From the NCBI GenBank assembly GCA_964646205.1, contig CAZYAZ010000003.1, positions 62,001 through 126,000 of the forward strand: 64,000 bases of DNA, read 5' to 3'. The position numbers were made by a program, and so were the translations under genes. The stretch comes from UBA8437 sp964646205 (GTDB lineage: Bacteria > Planctomycetota > Planctomycetia > Planctomycetales > Planctomycetaceae). Below, in pieces: positions 44,746 to 55,500 of this stretch (positions are counted from its first letter, which is position 1; each line of letters begins with the position of its first letter). The notes under the pieces are model-generated. The model saw nothing but the letters and a program-made list of their open reading frames with translations. It was not told the DNA's origin and made no database searches.

Positions 44746-46191
44746 CTAATTCTCGTCAAGCAAGCTCGTGGCCGCCGCGAACCCGCTGGCAATGCAGTCG
44801 GGCAACCCCACGCCGTGGAATGCGTTGCCGGCCAGGACCAGTCCCGGAATCTGGGCCACCAGACGCTCGATTGTCTCGACCCGATCGAGATGACCGACGT
44901 TGTACTGGGGCATCATTTCCTGGTAACGAGCCACGTCGATGAATTCCGGATCACCGCGGACTCCCAGCAACGCCTCCAGTTCCTCCATGACCAGCACCCG
45001 GAGTTCCTGGTCGTCCAACTCGACCAACTCCGGCTGCAGTTCGCCTCCAACGAACGTTCGGAGCAACACCCGCCCCTCCGGGGCCCGTCCAGCCAACTTG
45101 CGGCTGGCGAATGACACGGCCAACACGCGACGCCCCTCGATCCGGGGCACAACCAGCCCATAGGCATCCAGGGGGTGCTCAACCTGGTCGAGCCGATGGC
45201 CAGTGCTGACCACGACACTTGATGCCGATTCGATTTCTCCAAGTCTCGCCGCGAGATCACCGGGAAGGTCACCGACCAGGCGCGACGCCACCTTGCAAGG
45301 AACCGCCAGGATGACCGCATCGGCCTGGATTGTTTCACCGGAAGAGAGTTCCACGCCGAACCCGCGGTCCTCATCGATCCGCCTGATGGCCTGCACCTCC
45401 GTTTTCAGCCGAAGACGGCACCTGGTTTCCAGGGACCGTTGTGCTGCTTCAACCAACTCACTCAACCCACCCCGCAGAGACGCGAACAACCCGTAGCGAG
45501 CCCCGCGAGTTGCCTTCTCTCTGTCTGCCGCTCTGGCTCGCATTCCTTGCCACAGGCTCCCGGACTCGCGTTCCATTTCGATGAATCGCGGCAGGGTGGC
45601 CGCCAGGCTCAGACGCTCGGGATCACCCGTATAAATTCCTCCCACCAACGGCTGGACAAGCCTCTCCAGCGCCTCGCGGCCCAGACGCCGTCGCACAAAG
45701 GCTCCAACACTCTCGTCACTCGCCTGGGCAGACCGCCCGATCAGGGGCTCAAGGGCCATTCTCAACTTCCCGGTCCACGAGAAGATCGGCGACGCGAGAA
45801 CGGCGCGGATCCTCGGAGTTCCCAGCAGTTGGAAACTCTCGGGCACCGGAACAGGACGCCCATCTCGGACAACCAGCGAACCGCCGAATTGCGGATCGGT
45901 TTTGACGAGTTGATCCTCGAGACCCAGACGGCGGCAGAGGTCCAGGCCACCCGGCTTATCAGTGATGAACATGTCCGGCCCCCGCTCGACCAGAAAGTCA
46001 CCCAGCCGAACCGTCTCGATCGCCCCGCCCAGGCGGTCCGCAGCCTCGATCAGTTCAACCTCGAAGCGCAGGGCCGGATCCGCCTGCGCACCAGCCGCAT
46101 CGCACAATGCCAACGCAGCCGCCAGTCCACTGGCTCCACCTCCGATGACCAGGCACCGCCGTGGACGCCCCGGCAGGTGTTGGACTGTCAC
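44746..46191 (-). CDS. hemY: Protoporphyrinogen oxidase (HemY/HemG FAD type)
   Basis: 481 residues from a GTG that overlaps the hemE stop (GTGA). The FAD-binding VIGGGASGLAAALAL is at residue 16, GGAIETVRLGDFLVERGPDMF at about 55 is characteristic of the oxygen-dependent PPO family, and the C-terminal second FAD segment reads LVLAGNAFHGVGLPDCIASG. It oxidises protoporphyrinogen (or coproporphyrinogen) IX near the end of heme synthesis. The coupling to hemE confirms the pathway; in some bacteria the enzyme acts in the coproporphyrin branch, which cannot be told apart here. Confidence 0.93.
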   Translation of the reverse strand: MTVQHLPGRPRRCLVIGGGASGLAAALALCDAAGAQADPALRFEVELIEAADRLGGAIETVRLGDFLVERGPDMFITDKPGGLDLCRRLGLEDQLVKTDPQFGGSLVVRDGRPVPVPESFQLLGTPRIRAVLASPIFSWTGKLRMALEPLIGRSAQASDESVGAFVRRRLGREALERLVQPLVGGIYTGDPERLSLAATLPRFIEMERESGSLWQGMRARAADREKATRGARYGLFASLRGGLSELVEAAQRSLETRCRLRLKTEVQAIRRIDEDRGFGVELSSGETIQADAVILAVPCKVASRLVGDLPGDLAARLGEIESASSVVVSTGHRLDQVEHPLDAYGLVVPRIEGRRVLAVSFASRKLAGRAPEGRVLLRTFVGGELQPELVELDDQELRVLVMEELEALLGVRGDPEFIDVARYQEMMPQYNVGHLDRVETIERLVAQIPGLVLAGNAFHGVGLPDCIASGFAAATSLLDEN

Positions 46192-47240
46192 ACCGGCCCC
46201 TCCCCGGCCCCAAGTTCGTGCACCATCTCCACCAACGCCTTGACCTTGTCAGGATCCATCGTCGGCAACAGCCCGTGACCCAGATTGAAGATATGGCCTG
46301 GCCGCCCGGCGGCGGCATCAATCACATCCCGGGTACGTTGCCGCAGCACATCCAGATCGGCGTAGAGACTGACCGGATCGAGGTTGCCCTGCACAGCCAC
46401 ATCGTGGCCGACCAGGTCCCAGCCAGCGGCCAGGTCAATTCGCCAATCCAGCCCCTGGACCTGTCCACCAGCCTCTCTCTGCAATGGATACAACTGTGGA
46501 TTCCCGGTGAGGAAGTGAATCACCGGCAACCCCTCGGGCAAACTCTCGATCAGACGTTTCGTATGAGGCAAGACGTAGCGGCGGTAGTCGGCCGGCGAAA
46601 GGCACCCCGCCCAACTGTCAAAAATCTGCACAACCTGACAACCAGCCTCAGCCTGTGCCGCCAGGTAACGGGACAGCGTGGGCACGAGCCGATCCATCAA
46701 TGCCTGCCACGCTCCCGGATCGCCGTACATGATCGACTTGGTGTGCTCGTAGCTCCGCGATCCTCCCCCCTCGATCGCATAGCTGGCCAATGTAAACGGT
46801 GCCCCGGCGAATCCAATTAGCGGACAGTCAGCCGGCAAATCAGCCCGAACACGGCGAACCGTGTCAAAAACGAACGCCATCACCTCCATGTCCTCGATCT
46901 CGACCACGCGGTCGATATCACCGGATGTTCTCAAGGGATTGTCGATCACCGGCCCCTCGCCGGCCTGGTACTCCAGGTGCATTCCCATCGGACGCAAAAT
47001 CGGCAACAAATCGGCAAACAGGATGGCTGCGTCGACACCCAGCACGGCCTGGGCCGTCAGGGTCACCTCGGCCGCAAGATCCGGACGTGTGCACAGTTCC
47101 AGGAACGTGACCTGGCTGCGAACCTCCATGTACTCGGGCAAATACCGACCGGCCTGTCGCATGAGCCAGACCGGTGTCGTGTCGACCGGCTCACGGCGAA
47201 CGGCCTTCAGAAAACGAGAATCGTGCAGTTCGGGAGTCAT
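46188..47240 (-). CDS. hemE: Uroporphyrinogen decarboxylase
   Basis: 350 residues. HemE decarboxylates uroporphyrinogen III to coproporphyrinogen III. Signature segments are PVWLMRQAGRYLPEY near residue 24, ILFADLLPI near 95, IGFAGAPFTLASYAIEG near 142, IFDSWAGCLS near 208 and FNLGHGLLP near 327. Length is typical. Overlaps hemY by four bases, an operon for two non-consecutive heme steps. The divergent gene on its right is a glycosyltransferase-like membrane protein. Confidence 0.97.
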   Translation of the reverse strand: MTPELHDSRFLKAVRREPVDTTPVWLMRQAGRYLPEYMEVRSQVTFLELCTRPDLAAEVTLTAQAVLGVDAAILFADLLPILRPMGMHLEYQAGEGPVIDNPLRTSGDIDRVVEIEDMEVMAFVFDTVRRVRADLPADCPLIGFAGAPFTLASYAIEGGGSRSYEHTKSIMYGDPGAWQALMDRLVPTLSRYLAAQAEAGCQVVQIFDSWAGCLSPADYRRYVLPHTKRLIESLPEGLPVIHFLTGNPQLYPLQREAGGQVQGLDWRIDLAAGWDLVGHDVAVQGNLDPVSLYADLDVLRQRTRDVIDAAAGRPGHIFNLGHGLLPTMDPDKVKALVEMVHELGAGEGPV

Positions 47241-47421
47241 GAACAGGGCCTGAGAGACAGAATGCGGCCGGAAAGAACGGAGACCATCGGGACCCCTGAT
47301 TCTAGCACGCCGATTGCCCCCATGCGGCCCTCTCCCCGTTCACCACGACCGATCTTGACCGCTTGGGCCCACCGCCCATACCATCCCCCGGCATTGATCG
47401 GCCGCGAACGGGGGGATACCG

Positions 47422-48672
47422 ATGTCGGCCCACAAATTACTACTACCGGTACTGATCACCGCGCTAGCCCTCCGCGCGGTGGCTGCGGTTGTTGTCACCA
47501 CGCAACTCGAAAACCGGGGCGACACCTTCCTGATCGCCGGTGATGCCGCTGGATACTGGGAACTGGGTCAACACATCGCAGATCGGGAGCCCTACGAGTT
47601 ACATGGGCAAGCCGATGACCCGCTGGCCAAGGCCTCGATTCCCCGCCAGGTATCACGAATGCCCGGCTTTCCAGCCCTGCTGGGACTCGTGATCCGTTTT
47701 TGTGGCAGCGACAGCCTGTTGTTGACCCGGCTGGTTCTGGCCGTGGTCGGCACCATCGCCTGCTACCTCGTCTACCTGCTTGGCTCACGTCTCCACAGTC
47801 CCCCCATCGGTCTCGCCGCGGCAACCGCCTGTGCCCTCTCCCCCACCCTGGTCGGCTTCAGTGTCCTGGTACTCAGCGAGACCCTGTTTGCGGTTTTTCT
47901 TTTGGCCTGCCTTCTGGGAATCGACTCCCTGCGAAACTCCGAAACGGAACTCGAGCACCGTCCCCGGTGGACGGCCGCCGCTTGGGCCGGACTGGCGGGC
48001 TGTGCGGCCGTCTACGTCCGTCCCGGTTGGCTAGCCGCGTTGCCAATGCTGGCGATCCTCTGGATTGCGATGTCCGATCGTCGCCGCCGTGCAACGGTGG
48101 AGATGACCGTACTGCTCGTGGTCTGCGCGATTGGGCTGCTGCCCTGGGCCTGGCGGAACATGCAAGTGACCGGTCACCCGGTAGTGACAACTCTCTGGGT
48201 CGGTCCCAGCCTCTACGACGGCCTTCACCCGGGGGCTACCGGCGAAAGCGACATGCGTTTCATCATCGATGACGGCCTGTTTGCCGATGCCGAACAGACC
48301 GAGGTCGCCATCGATCAGCACTACCGCGACGCGGCTTGGGATTTCGCAATCACGCACCCCGGAACCACTCTCCAACTCGCAGCGATCAAGTGCTGGAGAT
48401 ACCTCAAACCGTGGCCCAGTGCCTCGCAGTTTCAGTCGCCATGGCAAGTCGCAGCCGTGGCCGTGCCAACAGTGCTCCTGTATGTGCTTGCGTTCCGGGG
48501 AGCCGTGTCGCACCGACAAGAACCAAGGACCTGGATCCTCGCCGCTTTCCCACTGCTGTACTTTGCTGCACTCCACACCATTTTCGTCGGGTCATTGCGT
48601 TACCGTGTTCCCGCCGAATACTCGCTGTGGATCCTCGCTGTCGTCGGCTGTCGTCGGAGGACTTCGACGTGA
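47422..48672 (+). CDS. Glycosyltransferase-39-like (ArnT/PMT type) membrane protein
   Basis: 416 residues with about 9-10 predicted membrane helices. The early acidic loop following the first helix, GDAAGYWELGQHIADREPY near residue 43, matches the GT39/PMT_2 pattern in which an Asp/Glu near the membrane acts in sugar transfer from a polyprenyl phosphate donor. RMPGFPALLGLVIR near 75 is also typical. It probably glycosylates a lipid or protein at the periplasmic face. The stop overlaps the start of the AsmA-like gene by 4 bases, so the two proteins are made together. Confidence 0.75.
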   Translation: MSAHKLLLPVLITALALRAVAAVVVTTQLENRGDTFLIAGDAAGYWELGQHIADREPYELHGQADDPLAKASIPRQVSRMPGFPALLGLVIRFCGSDSLLLTRLVLAVVGTIACYLVYLLGSRLHSPPIGLAAATACALSPTLVGFSVLVLSETLFAVFLLACLLGIDSLRNSETELEHRPRWTAAAWAGLAGCAAVYVRPGWLAALPMLAILWIAMSDRRRRATVEMTVLLVVCAIGLLPWAWRNMQVTGHPVVTTLWVGPSLYDGLHPGATGESDMRFIIDDGLFADAEQTEVAIDQHYRDAAWDFAITHPGTTLQLAAIKCWRYLKPWPSASQFQSPWQVAAVAVPTVLLYVLAFRGAVSHRQEPRTWILAAFPLLYFAALHTIFVGSLRYRVPAEYSLWILAVVGCRRRTST

Positions 48673-51600
48673 CACGCCGGTGGAGCGAGTGGAAAAGGAC
48701 CCTGTGGGGCCTGTTCGGGTTACTGATCATCACCGGTTCAGCGGCCGGCATCTGGATCCACCATGTCTGGTCTCACAGCGACAAACTGCTCGCACAGGTC
48801 GTCCGGGACAACCTGGACCAGTTGGCTCCGGGGCTCAATGTCCAATTCTCCTCCTGCCACTTCGACCTGCTCCGTCGTGTTCGCGTCGAAAACATCGAGT
48901 TGACGACCCCCGACGGCCAGCCACTGGCCTCGGTTCCGCAAATCACCGTCGCGATCGACCGACAAGCGCTCGCCGAACACCAGCAGTTGGTGATCCAGCA
49001 GATCACGTTGCACCGCCCTCACCTGCATCTCGTTCGAGACAGCCAGGACGCCTGGAACTGGCAGCGCCTGACAAGCGGCATCGCTGGCCGGACCGTGCTC
49101 CCGAGTTGGACAATCGAGGACGGACAGATTGACGTCACGCTGGCCGGCGATCCGGACAGATCCCGTTCGCTCGAACAACTCAACCTCCAACTCGTCCCCT
49201 CGGGTGTCGATCGTTATCTCCTGGACGGACATGGCCTGTTCACCCACCCCCAGTCGTCTCAGCCTGCCGCCGGCTTGACCCTCAGCGGTCAATGGCGAGT
49301 CACCAACAGTGGTGTCTCGATCCACGGACAACTCAGTGACCTGCTGGCCGACCCGTCACTGGTGGAGTTCATCACGGGCCTTTCGTCGATGTCCAATGGC
49401 GTTGAGGCCGAACCCACACGGCCGGAGGAACCGTGGCGTCAGTTTTCACTGGATCCACGGACACTGTCCGCCACCCTGCGAGGCGATCTCGCATTTCGCG
49501 TGACCCGCTGGCAACCCGACACCGACTGGGACTACCGGCTGCTTCTGACCCTCAAGAACGGCCAACTGCAGTTGCCGCCCGCGGCCGGCCCGTCACGGAC
49601 ACTGACTCGCCTCGCCGGACAGATTTACCTCGACCCACACAAGCTCCAGGTCAAGAATCTTCTCGGACATGAAGCCGACACCACCGCAACGGTCAACGGC
49701 CTTGTCTCCTGGTCATCCGAAACACCCTCCGGGCACCTCGACCTTGAGATCCAGGACCTGCCATTGGACAACCGATTCCACGAGAGTTTGCCACGGGAAT
49801 GGCAGACTCTTTTCGATGTCTACAATCCATCCGGGTCAGTCGATGTGGCAATCTCCCTGGGGTCCCACGACGACGGACAATGGCGGCTGGCCAACTCGGT
49901 TCTCACGGCTCGCGGTTGTCGAATCCGACACACGAAATTCCCTTACCCTCTCGAGCAGGTCACCGGCACCCTGACTCAACAGGGTTCTGCACGCGACCTG
50001 GTTGTCGCGTTGGACGCGGTTGCTGGCGGCCAACCCATCAGTTTCCGCGGCAAAATCCAAAACGCTGGCCCGGCGGCGTCCTCACAAATCGACATCTCTG
50101 TCAATCGCCTGCCCATCGACGCGCAACTCCTTGCGGCCGTTTCGCCAGCAGCCCGTCGAACACTCGAATCATTGGCCATTCGTGGCGCCGCCAATGTGCG
50201 AGTTCGTCTGAATCGGCCGGCAGGATTGAAAAGAAAACTCACCACACGCCTCGACGGTCAACTCGTCGATTCTTCAGTTCGCTTTCAACACTTCCCCTGG
50301 CCGATCGAGAAGATTCGTGGAGAGTTCTCCGCCACGATTTCACCGGCCCAGTACGCGTGGCGCTTCGAAACACTCAACGGACAACACGCCGGCGCTTCGC
50401 TCACCGGGTCCGGCCACCTCGACGGACAACCTGGACGCCCCGGCCAATTCGCACTGGATCTTGACGTTCAACACATTCCGCTCGATCAAGACCTCCGAAC
50501 CGCCTGCTCGGATGAACTCCGCAGCCTGTGGGATCGAGTCCGCCCAACCGGACGACTCAACGGACGAATCGAGATCCGTCGCCAGGGAACCCAGCCCGTC
50601 CAGGTCGCCATCCCGCGTTTCACCATCGACAGCGGGACAATGCAATTGACGGGATTCCCCTACAAGCTCTCCGATATCCGTGCCACCGGCCGTTATGGCA
50701 TCACCAAGGCTGCCCAGCGTCGCCTCACCTTGAATTCTTTGGACGCGAAGCACGGAAACACCCGGCTCGCCACCCGGGGATTGCTCGAAATCGATCGCCG
50801 CAAGGATTGGATGTTGAGGTTGGAGTCACTCGCCTGCAATGACCTCGTTGCAGACGACGACCTCCTCCAGGCATTGCCGCCGCGTCTCCGCCAGACGATC
50901 TCACACATAAATCCCCAACGAGCATTCCACGTCGGTGGACTCATTGAACTTCGTGGCGCTGGCGAACCTGGTTTCCCCATCACTGCCGCCTGGGACCTCG
51001 AAACACACCTCCCTGACAACCGACTCACGACCGGTGTTCAACTGGAAGATGTCTCCGGCAGAGTGACCAGTCGTGGGAAATGGTACGGCCAACACGCCGA
51101 AATGACCGGAAACTTCGCGCTGAATTCCGCCAGTCTCTGGGGTTACCAGTTCCGTGATATCAAGGGACCATTCCATTACCGAAACCAGGACCTGGTGATC
51201 GGATCCAACCAGGCTTTTGCACCTCAGGCCAACAACAAGCGGCGACTGGCCATCCCGCTCCAGGAACGGGTCACCGCGAAAGCCGTCGGGGGACTCTTCA
51301 CGCTCGATGCCCAGGCCCGGATCGACCAACAGTCCACTTACCACGTCAAGTTGAACATGTCCGAGGCCAAGCTTGAACAATTCGCCAAGCTCTATCTGCG
51401 TGACCCACGGAAACTCAGGGGACTGATGAGAGGGTGGGTCGATCTCAGAGGACGTGGCAATTCGCCATCCGACGTCACGGGACGAGGTCAACTCCAGGTC
51501 AGCCCTGCGGAACTCTATGAACTCCCAATCGTCGTGCAACTCTTCGACGTACTCAGCCTCGGACCGCCACAACAAACCGCCTTCCGATATGCACAATGTG

Positions 51601-52010
51601 ATTTTCAATTGGCACGATCGAAAATCCAATTCAACAGCATCGACCTCGTCGGAAATTCACTTCAACTTCGTGGCCGGGGACAGGCCACCCTGCAGGGACA
51701 GGTGGGACTCGATTTCTATTCGATGCTACCCAAGTCGCGACTACCAATTCCCTTTCTACAACCTCTCATCGCTCCATTGACAACCGGGTGGGTGGCCGTC
51801 CGCGTCGACGGAAAGGCCAACAATCCCCGCGCCCGAATTCGTCCGGCACCCGTACTGGACGACGCACTTCGCTCTTTCCTGACAGCACTGGAAAACCCGG
51901 CGGCCAGACGCCAACCGCCTCCGCTGAATGCCCCGTTCGGTCAACGTCAACGAACGTTACTGCCCGCCACGCCGGCCGCAACCAAAATCCGAAACATTCG
52001 CCGCCGTTGA
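48669..52010 (+). CDS. Large AsmA-like inner-membrane/periplasmic protein
   Basis: 1113 residues from the GTG at 48669 (GTGA overlap with the previous gene). One N-terminal transmembrane helix (LWGLFGLLIITGSAAGIWIHHVW) is followed by a very long, beta-strand-rich periplasmic region of repeating short segments. It begins with the chorein-like VRDNLDQLAPGLNVQFSSCHFDLLRRVRVENIEL characteristic of AsmA-type proteins. Near residue 980 the order DVTGRGQLQVSPAELYELPIVVQLFDVLSLG, followed by LVGNSLQLRGRGQATLQGQVGLDFYSML, matches the AsmA C-terminal region. AsmA-like proteins (YhdP, TamB relatives) help move phospholipids to the outer membrane or shape its assembly. That role is inferred from family only. 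Confidence 0.78.
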   Translation: MTRRWSEWKRTLWGLFGLLIITGSAAGIWIHHVWSHSDKLLAQVVRDNLDQLAPGLNVQFSSCHFDLLRRVRVENIELTTPDGQPLASVPQITVAIDRQALAEHQQLVIQQITLHRPHLHLVRDSQDAWNWQRLTSGIAGRTVLPSWTIEDGQIDVTLAGDPDRSRSLEQLNLQLVPSGVDRYLLDGHGLFTHPQSSQPAAGLTLSGQWRVTNSGVSIHGQLSDLLADPSLVEFITGLSSMSNGVEAEPTRPEEPWRQFSLDPRTLSATLRGDLAFRVTRWQPDTDWDYRLLLTLKNGQLQLPPAAGPSRTLTRLAGQIYLDPHKLQVKNLLGHEADTTATVNGLVSWSSETPSGHLDLEIQDLPLDNRFHESLPREWQTLFDVYNPSGSVDVAISLGSHDDGQWRLANSVLTARGCRIRHTKFPYPLEQVTGTLTQQGSARDLVVALDAVAGGQPISFRGKIQNAGPAASSQIDISVNRLPIDAQLLAAVSPAARRTLESLAIRGAANVRVRLNRPAGLKRKLTTRLDGQLVDSSVRFQHFPWPIEKIRGEFSATISPAQYAWRFETLNGQHAGASLTGSGHLDGQPGRPGQFALDLDVQHIPLDQDLRTACSDELRSLWDRVRPTGRLNGRIEIRRQGTQPVQVAIPRFTIDSGTMQLTGFPYKLSDIRATGRYGITKAAQRRLTLNSLDAKHGNTRLATRGLLEIDRRKDWMLRLESLACNDLVADDDLLQALPPRLRQTISHINPQRAFHVGGLIELRGAGEPGFPITAAWDLETHLPDNRLTTGVQLEDVSGRVTSRGKWYGQHAEMTGNFALNSASLWGYQFRDIKGPFHYRNQDLVIGSNQAFAPQANNKRRLAIPLQERVTAKAVGGLFTLDAQARIDQQSTYHVKLNMSEAKLEQFAKLYLRDPRKLRGLMRGWVDLRGRGNSPSDVTGRGQLQVSPAELYELPIVVQLFDVLSLGPPQQTAFRYAQCDFQLARSKIQFNSIDLVGNSLQLRGRGQATLQGQVGLDFYSMLPKSRLPIPFLQPLIAPLTTGWVAVRVDGKANNPRARIRPAPVLDDALRSFLTALENPAARRQPPPLNAPFGQRQRTLLPATPAATKIRNIRRR

Positions 52011-52355
52011 GACCGCTGCCAAAAGAAATTGGCAAGCCCGCCTGTCGAGCCCGAACGACGCTCACGCTCGAGCCAGCGCAAAGAAAGGGCCCTCGAATCG
52101 CATTTGGGGGACGAGTCGGCTACGACTGAATTTGTCTCGCGTCGGAGGACTCTGAGTGGCAGCAGATTGGGTCAGGCTGCCGTCAGGGGACTCACTCGGT
52201 CGTAATTTTGACTCGCCGTTTTTCCCAGTACTACTCGAGGGCCCTGGCTGGGCTAATTAAGGAAGTCCGCACAATGGCGAACCTGACCAACGATTTTGCA
52301 ATTCCCGTACCAATCACCACGAACACAGTTCCACTCAATCATTAAGATCACTTAT

Positions 52356-52385
52356 TTGACATAAGTACTTATATGACACTATTTA
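52356..52385 (+). promoter_or_regulatory. Possible promoter before the sigma-54 activator
   Basis: A consensus TTGACA (52356-52361) is followed after 18 bases by TATTTA (52380-52385), a weak -10. The 12-base palindrome ATAAGTACTTAT overlaps the start of the spacer and could be an operator. The leader would be about 150 bases and contain the tandem palindromes. Confidence 0.35.
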
Positions 52386-52447
52386 CGATTACTGAATTCA
52401 TTCATTTTCCCGCAACGCAGATAACGACCCAGTTACCGAAAACGCGG

Positions 52448-52480
52448 TTTCGGCGCCGATTCTTGAGATTTCGGCGCCGA
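52448..52480. promoter_or_regulatory. Tandem palindromic operator-like sites
   Basis: TTTCGGCGCCGA occurs exactly at 52448-52459 and again at 52469-52480. The inner TCGGCGCCGA is a perfect palindrome, and the two copies are 21 bases apart, two turns of the helix, so a dimeric protein bound to each would face the same side. They end 61 bases before the GTG of the activator gene. Confidence 0.6.
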
Positions 52481-52541
52481 ATCGACAGTATGGTGATCGC
52501 TGTCGAATTTTGGACACCGATACGGTTCGGGGGAATCAGCC

Positions 52542-55500
52542 GTGAATTGGCGAGGGCTGCAATCGCGCCAAGTCCTGGCCACGACAGGCACACTGGCGGT
52601 TCTTTACTGCATCGTGGTCCTTTCCTACGTAGCCACGAGTCCGGACCTTCGTATTCGCTGCCTGTTGTTTGATTCAACGCGACCTTCGGGGCTTCCTGAA
52701 GACGTCCACGGCATTGTCATGCGTCGAGTGGAATTGGGCCGTGAATCGGTTCCTCCCAACTGCGAGACCCCGAGAGAAGGTGACGTTCTGACACGGGTCG
52801 CAGGCGGTCCCGTGCTTTCGTTTTTCGACTTCTCACGCCAAGTCACTGGATTGCGGCATGCGCAACTGAAAGACAACGGTCAGTTGGCTCAGGGCGCCGA
52901 CATTTCCGAGCACATGGACACGGCTCCCGATTTGCTGCAGGACACATCGATGCGGAGATGGGTTCGCATCGAATTTTACTCGCCAGCGTCCTCGTCTGAT
53001 TCTTCGAGCGAAGCTGTCTGGACTCCGCACGAGACCTATGTCCTTGTCCAGGACATTCCCACGGCTGAAATTGTTTTGAGCCTGGTGTGGTTCCTGCTGC
53101 AACTGGCCGTTTTTGCCGTCGGCGCTCTCGCCGTCTGGCGACGGCCCGATGACGGCCCCGCGGTCCTGTTCTTTGCGATGTGCATTGTCACGATCGTCGC
53201 ATTTGTCGGTGGCTTTCATTGGGGGCTGGTTGCGGCCAGTTCGTGGCTCAATTTCCCGTTCATCGTCAGTGGTGTTCTGCTGCCGGTCGTGTCGCTCCAT
53301 TTTTTCCTGGCGTATCCCCGGCCACGATTTCCGCTGTCAACTCACAGACGTCGCACGCTGTTGATTGGCTACACGACGCCGCTTGTCGCGGGGCTCGTGA
53401 TGTTGGGCGTACTTGAAACGGCCCGTTGGATCAGTCAATCGGATCTGGACGACGCCACGAAGCTGGCATCGATGAAGACGTGGCTGGGCGTGCTGCGTGT
53501 TCTCATCGACGTCGTCCTGGCATTTGCCGGAGTGTGTTTCACGGCCTTGTTGGTCGTGTTGTTCCATAGCGGACGGACGACGCGTCACCCGATCGAGAAG
53601 AACCAACTCGAGTGGCTCTTCTGGGCCGGTCTTTTGGCGGCAGTTCCAGTGGGCTACACGTTGTTGTTGGCCTTGTCCAACGACAATGACCATCGTGTTG
53701 AATTCGCACTGGGATGGACTGCGCGCCTGTCGATGTTCCTCGCCAGCCTGGCCTTCTTGTGCGCCTACGCCGTGGGCATCATCCGTTACAAGCTGATGTT
53801 GATTGACGAATTGGTCAGCCGGGGGGTCATGTACTACCTGGCAAGAGTCCTCCTGGCCGTGGGTTTCGGTGTGGCGGTCTCGACCGTTCTGCTGATCCTT
53901 GACCGGTTGACTCACCAACAGAATGCCCCACCGGGCGCACAGCGTGTCCTGGTATTGGGCACAATCCTGGTCGTGATCGCGTTGATCCTTCTGTGGCTAC
54001 GAGGCCGTATCCAGCAGGCAATCGACAGAAAGTTCTTCCGAGAGAAGTACCGTTTGCATACGGCGATGGAGAGGATCAACCAGGCCGTGGTCCGGGTCGG
54101 AGATCCTCAGTCTCTGGCCGACAGGATGCTCGGTTCTTGTCACGACGTGTTCCAGGTTCGATCGGCGGCCATTTATCTCATTGATGAATCCCCGCGACAC
54201 TTCCGCCTCATGGCCGTTCGTGGCACCCCCGACCACGAATTGCCACTCAATGTGGAACTGGAACCGGAGTCGATCGAGCAATTGCAAACACACAGTCACA
54301 TCCTCGGTCCCCGACAGGGAGGTTCACAGTCCGAGTCAGGAACGGCCTGGCCATTGATGCAGGACCTTTCGGCTGAACTCCTTTACGGCCTGGAACTCGA
54401 TGGCCGAATCGGGGTTCTGGTCGCCCTGGGCAGCAAACCGGATGAGACCATTTACTCGGCCGAGGACCTGACCTTCCTGGGAGCTCTCGGACAGATCACC
54501 AGCGTGGCGCTGCACAGCGTTCGAGTGCATCGCGATGTCACACGGCTCAATGATGAACTCCAGGACAAAGTTGAAACGATTGCCGAACAGGAGCGTCGGA
54601 TCGCGGTGATGCAGGCCCGACTCTCGGAGGGTGGGGACACTGCCGCGATTTCCTCCGAACAGCCACACGCCGAACGGACTTTTCACCGCGAACCGATCAT
54701 CGGCAGTTCTCCGGCCCTCAGAAACGTCCTGCAGACTGTCCAGAAGGTGGCCGGAAGTGAAGCGAGCGTACTGATTCACGGACCCAGCGGTACCGGTAAG
54801 GAACTGCTCGCCCAGGCAATCCACGACAACAGCCCGCGTCGTGACGGTCCATTGATTCGAGTCCATTCGGCCGCGCTGAGCCCCAATCTTCTCGAAAGTG
54901 AACTCTTCGGACACGTCAAAGGTTCGTTCACCGGCGCGCATCGCGATCGGGTGGGACGTTTCGAAATGGCCAACGGTGGAACCCTGTTTCTGGACGAAAT
55001 CGGCGACATTTCCCTGGAGACACAGGTCAAGTTGCTGCGGGTTCTACAAACCCGCGCGTTCGAACCGGTCGGCGGAACACGAACCATCGACGTGGACGTG
55101 CGATTGATCACCGCCACTCACCAGAATCTCAAATCCTTGATTAGTGCCGAACGTTTCCGCGAAGACCTCTACTATCGACTGAACGTGATCTCGATCGAAA
55201 TCCCTGGACTGGCCCAGCGCCGCGAGGACATCGTTGAATTGGCCGTACACTTCCTGCAACGCAGCAGCAGCCGGCTCGGAAAGACCATCACCGACATCGA
55301 TGAACCTGCCGTGGCAGCTCTACTGGAATATGACTGGCCGGGGAACATCCGCGAGTTGGAGAACGCCATCGAACGAGCCACCGTGTTGACCGACGGCGAC
55401 GTGATCATGTTCGAGGACCTTCCCGAAGAGGTTCGACTGGGGACGAGCCAGACAGATGCCACCATTGGATCCAATCCAGCGACGTCGCCACCCGTGGAGT

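Larger units (their letters stand above)
52011..52541. other. 531-base intergenic regulatory region
   Basis: No gene is seen. The first half is GC-rich and featureless. The second half is clearly AT-richer than the surrounding genome and contains a palindrome ATAAGTACTTAT (52361-52372), a promoter-like TTGACA (52356-52361) and two identical 12-base palindromic sites (52448-52480), described separately. It controls the membrane sigma-54 activator gene. Confidence 0.6.
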
